From Malachius bipustulatus (taxonomy: Eukaryota > Arthropoda > Insecta > Coleoptera > Melyridae): a DNA stretch of 64,000 nucleotides. Of this stretch, positions 56,077 to 64,000 are shown piece by piece; positions within the stretch are counted from its first letter, which is position 1; every line of letters starts with the position of its first letter. The notes under the pieces are model-generated. The model was not told the origin of the DNA, did not search any database, and was given only the letters and a program-made list of their open reading frames with translations. Both the position numbers and the translations under genes were made by a program. The stretch is taken from the NCBI GenBank assembly GCA_910589415.1, contig OU342633.1, positions 3,696,858-3,760,857 of the forward strand, in the 5' to 3' direction.

Positions 56077-56934
56077 TACAGGGTGGGGCGCGTTGAACGC
56101 CTCGGTCTGTGTAGCATAAATCGTGCACAATTTAATTTTTTTTTTAAATTGGGTCTTATACAGGGTCGTAGTGCCCACAACTTAAAATTATTTTTGACTA
56201 TACAGCATGTCCCATATGAGAGTGACCTATCAAAGTTATGTTTTTTAAATGGAATGCTGCTATGTTATTGCATTTTTAGATTGTCTGAGAAGGAAAAATA
56301 AGATTGGCTTTTACAGTTGGTGTTTAAATTCAGAAGTTTTTGAGTCATAAACAAGTGAAAATCGTCATTTTTGAAGTTCAAGGCCCTGTACAACGAAAAC
56401 GGCTCAAGATAGAGAAAAACGGCTTACATGTTCCTATTTTAACTTTTCATGTACTATCCTATGACGTAGATAAAATGTTTATACGGGATGATAAAAAATT
56501 TGAAAAAATCTGAGATTTCTCCACTGGTCTCAAATAAAAAAAAAACGAAGAAAGTACAAATGTTTCTATACCATCGGATAGTACATAAAAAGTTAAAATA
56601 GGGATATGTAAGTCGTTTTCTCTATCTTGAGTCGTTTTCCTTGTACAGGGCCTTGAACTTCAAAAATTACGATTTTCACTTATTTATAACTCACAAATTT
56701 CTGAATTTAAACACCAAGTGTAAAAACCAATCTCATTTTTTCTTCTCAGACAATCCAAAAATGCAATAACATAGGAGCATTCCATTAAAAAAAACATAAC
56801 TTTGATATGTCATTCTCATATGGGACATGCTGTATAGTCCAAAATAATTTTAAGTTGTGGGCAATTTAAATTTTTTTTTTATTTTAAACGATTTAGGCTA
56901 CATAGACCGAGGCGTTCAACGCTCCCCCCCTGTA
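56077..56934. mobile_element. Family P palindrome, copy 3, TA-flanked, in R1-like LINE
   Basis: Starts TACAGGGTGG and ends CCCCCTGTA. Both arms contain GTTGAACGCCTCGGTCT, CCCATATGAGA and GTTTTT/GGCTTACATG blocks. Internal ACAGGGTC and ACAGCATGTCCC modules recur in inverted pairs. TA flanks both ends (56075-56076 and 56935-56936). Frames at 55743-57169 over the arms are not genes. Confidence 0.85.
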
Positions 56935-56936
56935 TA

Positions 56937-57149
56937 GATACAATAATGAGAATTAAAGGGATGGAAGAACGGCGAGGGATATAGTGGGAAGGAGAAGTTG
57001 CATCTGACTTAGATGTGTAATTGAACAAGGTTCCGGATCCAACTTGAAAAATGCAGGGGTTTTTAGTAGTGTTAGTCCCACAGTCCCCCGCGATTGAATT
57101 AGCGCAGGGACTACATAAGGTATTTCCCCTCCAACTAAAAAAAAAGTTA
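56937..57149 (+). other. Possible 3' end of the R1-like LINE
   Basis: Directly follows the palindrome. Frames such as MRIKGMEERRGI could continue the R1 tail, but similarity is too weak to assert. Confidence 0.3.
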
Positions 57150-57205
57150 AAGAGCTGAGCTCCAAACATGTGAACAGTAGGTGGGATTTGATCCTTGAAT
57201 AAGAG
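57150..57205 (-). pseudogene. LINE family L, small fragment
   Basis: GAGCTGAGCTCCAAACATGT, GGTGGGATTTGATCCTTG and ATAAGAGAAGAA match copy 1 at about 4093-4160 with a few changes and a short deletion. Confidence 0.7.
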
Positions 57206-57209
57206 AAGA

Positions 57210-57375
57210 AATTATACAAGCTTGTTTATAACTCACAAACTACCGATTTTAAAACTCCAACTATAAAAACCATCGTTACTGAATGTTTTAGATAAATTGC
57301 AAATTCAATAACATATGGGGTGTCCCATTTCTCATTAAAAAAAAAGAAAGTTGATATTCATTCCTGTATAACATG
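57210..57375. repeat. Family P palindrome fragment
   Basis: CTTGTTTATAACTCACAAACT and GGGGTGTCCCATTT are family landmarks. Single arm. Confidence 0.6.
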
Positions 57376-58220
57376 ATGCTATAAATTTTTTCACTCGGTA
57401 GATCTTAGGACGAAACGGTCGTTATCAAAATTTGAAATCTCTATATTTTCTGTATGATTCTCCATATATTTCCAATAGAGATTTAAAAAAACACATTGTA
57501 GATAAGCAGCCATAACATAAGAATAAAACAATCGTTTGTGAAATTCAAAGTGATCAAACGGTCTTGTAAAAAATATCACTACACAAAACTAGTAGACCGC
57601 ATGCCTTTTCTGAATACTTGCACTCTTCTTGTTATATCGAACATTCATGCTGTTTATTCAAATAAGCATCGTCCATGAATGTAAATTGACAGAAAATTTA
57701 CACTTTAAAAGTTATTGCTAGTACTTTATATGGAAATTTTTGCAAGTGAAAACTGTAACATCCTAGTGAATTAAGTATGGAGACGGCTAAAGGCATTTTC
57801 AGATCGAAAACATTTGCTGGTTTAATTCCAAAATATTCAAACCTAGAGAACCAGGACGAGTAAGTTCAAATTCAAAGAGCTATACAGGGCGGGATAAACT
57901 TAGAGCTTAGACGTTCACCACAGAGAGGTTGACACTTTAAATGTCAGACGGTTCTCTTGTTCCGTCAGCTAATAATTGCCTATCGCATTAAAAAATTATT
58001 ATTTGAATTAATAAGATTGATTACATTACTAAACTTTAGCAATAATTGTTCAGGGAATTTTTGCAACAATACACAACGCAATGTTAATTATTATTATATT
58101 AGAGATGCTCTTTATTAAACGAATAAATGTTCAATTTTTATTGGTATACTAACGTATTTATGTATTAAATAATAAATTTCCATCAGCTAATGCATTAAAA
58201 ATTAGTATATTATGCAACGA
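57376..58220. other. AT-rich, nothing recognised
   Basis: A TACAGGGCGGGATAAAC terminus near 57884 has no visible partner. No coding domain. Confidence 0.45.
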
Positions 58221-58224
58221 GCTT

Positions 58225-58350
58225 ATAATGAAGGCTATTAATACGCGAGTATGATGGTTAAGATACGAGCCGTAGGCGAGTGTATCATAAGATCCATCAT
58301 AAGAACCATCATAAGAGCGTATTAATAGCCATTATCTGCGAGTTCCATAC
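58225..58350. repeat. Imperfect inverted repeat with TATTAATACGC arms
   Basis: AATGAAGGCTATTAATACGC and GCGTATTAATAGCCATTA are inverted, with CCATCATAAG repeats between. About 125 bp, possibly the core of a larger degraded element. Confidence 0.6.
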
Positions 58351-59843
58351 ACTATTTTTTCTACGACCCTTTTTTATTTCATAGAAAAGATTAAAAAATT
58401 ATATATTTTAACAATGACCCGTGTACAATTGCGGAACATTGTGGTTAAGATAGGTTGCTATTTGTTTACGCATATTACCAAATTTTCTCTTCGTCGCTAA
58501 GATTATTCTGCTGAGACATGTTTTAGTATCAAGTTTAAATGGCACTACTCACTACTGCGTAATTTTTATTATGCGAAGTTCGAATCCCGAATTTTACGCT
58601 TCGATTTTAAGATTAATTAATAATTTTAATAACATCGACAGCCATTAATTACGATATTGTTTACCTGCGCAACGCGACGATCGCAGCGTTGCCGCTTTGA
58701 ATACTATCACGGAGCGCCACGAATAATATAATACTTTATCTTCCTATCTTTTACACGATATACCTACCTATCAAATTAATTAAGGTAACATAATATCTTG
58801 ATAAATTTTCTTTGAATGTTACTTATGTTCTAAATTGAATAAACGTTCAGAATTTTTTTTTCAGAAATACAGAACTTATATCACAAGGCAATTTTTGTCG
58901 TGAGTATGACAACTCTGTGACTTCGGTTGGTTTGCACCGACCCGATTGTGAGCGAAAAGGAACCGATTCGATTGCAAATGCTCCTCTGCCATTGGATAGC
59001 TTGACCAGTGCTTTAATGAAAATTTGTATCTTAATGAGACCCATTAAAGCACTGGTGATTCATATTTAATATGCATATTAAAGGTTGGGAGTAGAAAAAA
59101 TATAATATTTTTATAAATAATGTCAAACTTGAAATTTATAATCATCTTTGTTTGAGTGGTGATTATTATTTAAAACAACTAACATTCTCCTCAGATATTA
59201 TCAGCATGTGAGAGTTCTGCGCTTGTATCCCCGAACAAAGCAATTCGTTTAGAAAGTTAAGGAATTCAAACCTCCAAACTGAACTAAAAGCACTTCATAA
59301 TGGAGGGCTGATCGATACCTACAAAGTCGTATCGCAATAAATCTTTAATCTGCGGCATACCAGACAACAATAAAGGGGAATAGAGTGATAAAAAGCGTTT
59401 CAAATATGTAGCATAAAAACGATAGGCTGCTGAAGTTCTAAAAACATTATAGTCTGCTCATTTCCAATAAAAAATAGATTCTCCTGTTAAAAGCTCTTTC
59501 TTTTATCCGTGAAACAATAAGTTCTAGGATTTTTTGCAGAACCAGCCATTACAATCTCTCTGCTAATGTCGTTATATAAACATAGCGTTGTCTCCTTTTA
59601 TTCGACCGTTTCGACACTGAAAGGCCAATTTAATTTATACAGGGTCTAATAAGTATCTATCGTATTCTGTGTCTTCAGAATCCACTGCATTATTCAACAA
59701 TCCTCTCCAATGTTATCGAATTATTTAACAGACATAAACTCCGTAGTAATCCATATCATTAGGTACTGCGTAGAGTTTTCGAGATCAGTGCATTGGATTT
59801 TGGAATGCATACGATGGACCGCCTGTTTATATCATAGACCATA
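58351..59843. other. Non-coding, one hairpin
   Basis: No gene. A perfect 15 bp-arm hairpin (ACCAGTGCTTTAATG and its complement) lies at 59004-59056 with a 23-base loop; it may be two abutting TIR ends. A GC-richer patch occurs near 58670-58730. Confidence 0.45.
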
Positions 59844-61530
59844 ACAGCTCATAGACGCGCCCTAGTCTCGATACGGTGAAGCCAGAACCTCGCCGGCGCG
59901 ATGACTCAGTTGTGGGCAAAAGCGTTCAAATAACATGAAGAGTTATACGGCGGATTCTGCATTTCTTTTACATTTTGACTCATTACAGGAGCCGAGGCCA
60001 TTATTTATGTGATTTAATAGTTTATTTAGGAAGATAAGATATTAAGGAATACAAACATGTAGGTAATTATACAGGAACATTTAATATAAATGATGTAGGT
60101 AATTAATTAATCTTTAAAACCTCTTTCAATAATAATTGTATAGGTACTTCTTAATGATAAACTATTTATATAAATTAATTCTATACATTACCAACACATA
60201 TCTCGATAACACTACCCTGCTGGACATTATTCTATAGCAAAATTGTTTTAAATTTCAAATAAAATAGGTATATACTTACAGATATATTCACTGATTACAA
60301 AATAGAATTTGTTTTGTAAGTTTACTTCTTATTCTGTCAGAATTTGTATGCAAATTCAAACACTCCCCTTGTAAGACATTCGTACTTGCAACAATATTAT
60401 GTTTGACAATGACAACAAAATAATAATAAAAATGTTGTTTCCTTATAAAACTTTAACACCCTGTATCTAGAAAACTTGAATGACACGTGTCTACCTCTAC
60501 AGCAAATTTTCCGTGTAGTTTTGAATTTCCTACATGAACTTAAATTTGTATCGCGTGTTCATTGAGTAGGTATATTAATTAGATGTAGGTATAAAATGCT
60601 TAGACCATATGAGCTGTTGTTATGGTCTAAGATAAAATGTATTAGGTGTTCTGATTCACAGAAGGTCCATAAGTAGCTATATATATTAGTATTATTATGA
60701 TTTATAACATTTCAAACCGTCAATATTGTCAATATAAAATTATTAGTAGAGTTTTAAGTTATTATATATAATTATTATATTATAGTGGAACCAGAGATAA
60801 AACGGAATATTTATCTAACAACCGTATTTTATGACTTTAACAATATAGGGCAGTAGTCATAAAAGTAACCCCCAAGAGCGGAACTAATCTGCTACTCTTA
60901 GGTTGACAGCAAGTCTGTAAAATCATCAATAAAATCATCATAATAAACTAAAAATCGTTTGTTATATCTCTAGTACCTCTATATCAATATTTCATCAGTA
61001 ATGGAGAGATTCTAAAAAATAAGTAAGAGTTATGTGACTTATGTGATCATGAATTATTATAGGTAACTACCTATTAATAATAATTATTAATAGGCATATT
61101 TTTGAGGCATTCAACTTGTAAATTATTTTAAATTATTGAGGGTGACATATTGATAGGTTTCAAAGTGAGAAAATTGTCATTGATCTAATACCTACAAATG
61201 CCCACCAATACCTAAAACTATTCTAAATTAAGAATAAGTTTTAACTCTAAATAACTAATTAGAAAAAAATTACTTAAAGGTGAAATGATACATTCGATGT
61301 GCTATTATATCTTTCTGCACACTTATAAGCACAACACAATTATTGAACCATAATTATTATTGTAAAATTAATCAAAAACAATCAAACAAAACTTTAAAAC
61401 ACTATGGAACACACGTAAAAGACTAGCTTTACACGAGGTTTCTACCCACAAGTGACGTCACAGTAGGCGAGTTATCTTGGCTTCACCAGTCTGCTAGTAG
61501 TGGAATGGTAGGGGCGCATCTATGAGCTGT
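59844..61530. mobile_element. Non-coding TIR element, 1.69 kb
   Basis: ACAGCTCATAGACGCGCCC at 59844 is inverted at the right end (ending GATCTATGAGCTGT-like text at 61530), and imperfect similarity continues about 100 bases (GGTGAAGCCA, TTGTGGG). The interior is very AT-rich without ORFs. A hairpin at 60600-60632 (AGACCATA, loop, TATGGTCT) repeats words found just outside the left end. TSD not settled. Confidence 0.7.
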
Positions 61531-61544
61531 AATGATCTAAGGGA

Positions 61545-61690
61545 GAGAATATGTGGCCAGAAGAACAGACAATAGGTGGACCAAAAGAATTGTTGAATGA
61601 AGGCCTAGAGAAGATGCCTTTAGAGGCAGAGGACCCCTTCGACACGGTGGCCCGATGACATATGAGGTGGATAGTTCCCGTTTGGATTAT
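61545..61690 (+). pseudogene. LINE 3' fragment (RT C-terminal tail)
   Basis: In shifting frames the stretch encodes RTDNRWTKR, then GRGRP and STRWPDDI, matching the W-x-G-H-x-A-R-R...R-W-T-K...G-R-P-P-T-R-W-x-D-D tail of many insect LINE RTs. Only about 50 codons remain. Confidence 0.6.
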
Positions 61691-61718
61691 ATACAGGTTT
61701 ATAAACAGAAGGTTTATA

Positions 61719-63346
61719 TACAGTGTGTCCCAGTTTATAGTAGCGTAACTTCAGCATTCGAGAGAAAACTCATTTTTAAGGAAGAAAGTTTAATACAACA
61801 TGCATCGAAAAGTTCTTAGCTCTCGAGATACAGGGTTTTCTGAAAGAAAATTGATTTTTTTGAATATCTCAAAATTGGCTCAATGGAATCTCTCAAAATT
61901 TTTCAATGTAGCTGCTTAAATTGAAGTACATAATTTGATGCTCCCAAAAGAAACATTATTGAATACAGTGGCCCAAATCTAGGTGTATTGTACCTACCTA
62001 TTTTATTAAATAATTTCTGCGTCACTCTGACTTTAATGCAAGTGTGACATTTTTGGTAGATACCTCGTGTTATTTAAAGGAGAAAAGTAATCTTAGCTTT
62101 TGGTTGAAGGACGCACTGTTTTCAAGATATTCTACAAAGTAGGAACCCATGCAAGTTTTTTGTAACGCGACACGCTTGAATAACGATCACAAAAATTATT
62201 AATTTTCGAAAATACTCATCAGCATTAGTTTTTATGATATTTTACCTTGCACGGTTTCGTACATTCTGAAGTATCGACAAGAAAATGTATTAAATTTTAT
62301 TTTCTTAACAACAAAAGGTATCTACCAAAAATATAAAATTTGCATTAAAGTCAGTGGCATAGAAATTATGCAATAAAAATCTGTATCTGTATCTCGAGAA
62401 ATAAGACCTTTTCAATGTATGTTGTATTGAACTTTCTTCCTTAAAATGACTTTTTCTATCAAATTTTGAAGCTACGCTACTATAAACCAGAGCTGGGCAC
62501 GAGTACTGAAAAGAGTACTCGTAAATAATTCGAGTACGAGTACTTGGAAAATGTACTCGTAAGTATTTACTCGTAAGTATTTTGGCACAAACAGGTGGAC
62601 GAGTACGAGTAATACTCGTGAAAACACGAGTAACAAGTACGAGTAGTTTAATTCGTGTCGTGCGCATGATCCATCATGATACCAATAAATACCAAGGCGC
62701 AACCACCTATCACGTCAGATTTGTGATAGCTAAATACGAGTGAGAGCATAGGTATATCCGTTCCGAAGATCGTATCATATTCTAATCTAAGCAGTGCCGG
62801 CTCCTGTGATAATGGCGCCCTGTTCGAGAGTGCTTCATGACGCCCGATGCACGGATGCACCCCGTGGCGAAGTTAGGCTTTCATTTAGGGGGGGCTAAAG
62901 GAAAAAGCAATATTTAATCTTCAACATAAATTCAAATGCTTTGAATTTGAAAGAATTTTTTCAATGAAAGAAATTTTATTGTAAAGAAATTAATAACTTC
63001 TTACATAGCGCATATTTGATATGTTATATAAAAATATGTAATATAAAATGCGGCATTACTAGTGACAGTGACAGTGCAAAGTGCAATTGCGCAGGACGGT
63101 GAACTCGTTTTTAGATCGGTTCCCTGCTGACGGCATGACGTCATTACTATCCGTAAAAATATCCGTATTTCACGAGTAAAATTTATCGAGTAGTTGTAAT
63201 TGTACTTATCCGTACGAGTAGTAAGTATTTTGGATGGAAAGTACTTGTGAGTAAAAAATTACGAGTGGTTTTTTTACTCGTAACAAAAATACGAGTAAAG
63301 TACTCGAGTACATGACCAGCTCTGCTATAAACTGCAACACCTGTAT
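61719..63346. mobile_element. TIR element hosting a hAT MITE in its right TIR
   Basis: The left end (TACAGTGTGTCCCAGTTTAT, AGTAGCGTAACTTCA) is inverted at the right end, where it is split at CTATAAAC by the hAT copy. Inner blocks (GAACTTTCTTCCTTAA) are also inverted. The middle (about 62000-62340) is related to 35540-35830. Without the hAT copy it is about 780 bp. Confidence 0.8.
62488..63324 (+). mobile_element. hAT-type MITE, copy 2, with 8 bp TSD
   Basis: Same termini as copy 1 (CAGAGCTGGGCA and TGACCAGCTCTG) and same internal order. CTATAAAC at 62480-62487 and 63325-63332 is the 8 bp TSD. It differs from copy 1 by scattered substitutions and small indels, so activity was fairly recent. 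Its frames (62305-62860) repeat those of copy 1. Confidence 0.93.
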
Positions 63347-63350
63347 ATTA

Positions 63351-63684
63351 CAGTCTTTTGCTTTTGGTTTTCCTCTTTTGTCAATTGCTTTTCCTTATTT
63401 GTCAAATGAGTTTCTTATTTTTCTATCTATTAATGATTATAGTCATTGATTTATCAATCAATTTCCTTATCAAATCAGTTTCACTTTATGTCAATTGCTT
63501 TTCCTATTTACGTGCAGTGACAGTATCATAATATTGGAAAAGCATTTGATAAAAAAGGAATCTCATTTGACAAAAGAGGAATTTCAATTGAAAAGTCACG
63601 CACTGACGTTTAATAAATGGGAAAAGCAATTGACAAATAAGGAAAAGCAATTGACAAAAGACGAAAACCAAAAGAAAAAGACTG
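63351..63684. mobile_element. Palindromic mariner-type MITE with TA TSD
   Basis: CAGTCTTTTGCTTTTGG and GTTTTCCTCTTTTGTCAATT at the left are inverted at the right, ending AAAAGACTG; TA flanks both ends. GTCAATTGCTTTTCC words recur throughout. Two opposite-strand frames (63495-63806 and 63504-63707) arise from the palindrome. Confidence 0.82.
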
Positions 63685-63686
63685 TA

Positions 63687-63904
63687 ATAATAATTTATTT
63701 GATTCATTGTTCTTCAACCCTGATAGCTGATCAGATATTCACAATAAAATGCGTGATGTTTCAGAATTTGAACTACTGGAGTTTTATCTTTCGAAACAAA
63801 AACTGATTACGACCTCCAGAAAAGCAACAAAAATAATAATGAACGTGTGCTCGTTAATCTATTACCTAACTAGCAGAACCGGCAAACGTGTGTTACCATT
63901 TCTT
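63687..63904. other. Unassigned, weakly coding-like stretch
   Basis: A 60-residue plus-strand frame (63749-63931) beginning MRDVSEFELLEFYLSKQKL has balanced composition but no domain that I recognise. It could be a transposon fragment. Confidence 0.3.
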
Positions 63905-64000
63905 ATTGGGCAGAGGTGGGTACATGGGTAGGTGGGTAGGTGAGTATTAGGTAGGTAGGTAGGTACCCACCTACCCACCTAACCACCTACCCCCTACCCA
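63905..64000. repeat. (TAGG)n / (CCTA)n repeat, near-palindromic, at window end
   Basis: GGTAGG/GGTGGG tetranucleotide-type units to about 63963 are followed by the complementary CCACCTACC units, so the array inverts upon itself. It continues beyond the window. Confidence 0.85.

Larger units (their letters stand above)
52600..56078 (+). pseudogene. R1-like LINE reverse transcriptase ORF2, interrupted
   Basis: Plus strand: KALGPDEIPPEVIRELLNTM (52650) and FSKEWKRASNLVQ start the RT, which is then broken by a TIR element (about 52860-54842). It resumes with NTIHAITGVLDILREAREKD, then in other frames ALILIGVENDFDTASCK (motif A, shifted and with the second Asp retained), MLCRWC/CYADDVARVV (motif C at about 55194-55215), LQLVQEWM and TVEYLGVNIQ. 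The C-terminus (55680-56070) reads AYRTVSAQAILVVSSLIPIQ, ERTKLHEIQSVADRDRKDAR and YYVSQCLTGHDMG, typical of R1-clade proteins. A family P palindrome at 56077 cuts it before its end. Many stops. Confidence 0.8.

Overview
This window looks like intergenic and intronic DNA of an insect. It is AT-rich and contains insect-type retroelements (17.6/gypsy-like, BEL/Pao, R1-like and other LINEs, Penelope), DNA transposons (hAT, P-like, mariner-like, Ginger-like, Harbinger-type MITE), a tRNA-derived SINE, many ACAGGGTG-ended palindromic MITEs and tetranucleotide repeats of the TAGG type. I cannot fix the order from sequence alone. All spans are read by eye, so repeat boundaries are good to a few bases only where a target-site duplication (TSD) is stated.

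The only host gene I can support is a rhodopsin-family GPCR on the minus strand. One exon (32099-32278, TM3-TM4) and the next (18299-18390, extracellular loop 2 and start of TM5) have consensus splice sites and compatible phase. They are separated by a 13.7 kb intron. The exons for TM1-2 and TM5-7 are not visible and probably lie outside the window.

Layout. 1-6753: two copies of a non-autonomous element (one split by an 0.86 kb palindrome) and a 4.7 kb long-TIR mariner-like transposon whose transposase is interrupted by a LINE. 6883-18235: a decayed 17.6/gypsy-like gag-pol broken by three insertions, the largest a 6.2 kb element (11580-17780) with CCCAAG termini, satellite arrays near both ends and two candidate spliced exons. 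18299-32278: the GPCR exons and their TE-filled intron, including a hAT MITE with a perfect 8 bp TSD and a long LINE copy. 33640-48150: gypsy, BEL, Penelope and P-like relics, two SINEs, nested TIR elements, and a second CCCAAG-ended element. 49328-51353: a Ginger-like transposon with TGT...ACA ends and a TATT duplication, carrying a dead KRBA2-like integrase. 52096-57375: LINE fragments and a dead R1-like LINE broken by a TIR element and a large inverted repeat. 58000-64000: non-coding TIR elements, the second hAT MITE copy nested in another element's TIR, and a TAGG-type repeat at the end.

Apart from the GPCR exons and the candidate exons at 15993-16513, all coding traces are broken by stops, frameshifts or nested insertions. 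The main interest is the nesting order, the intact TSDs that allow it to be reconstructed, and the unclassified CCCAAG element group.
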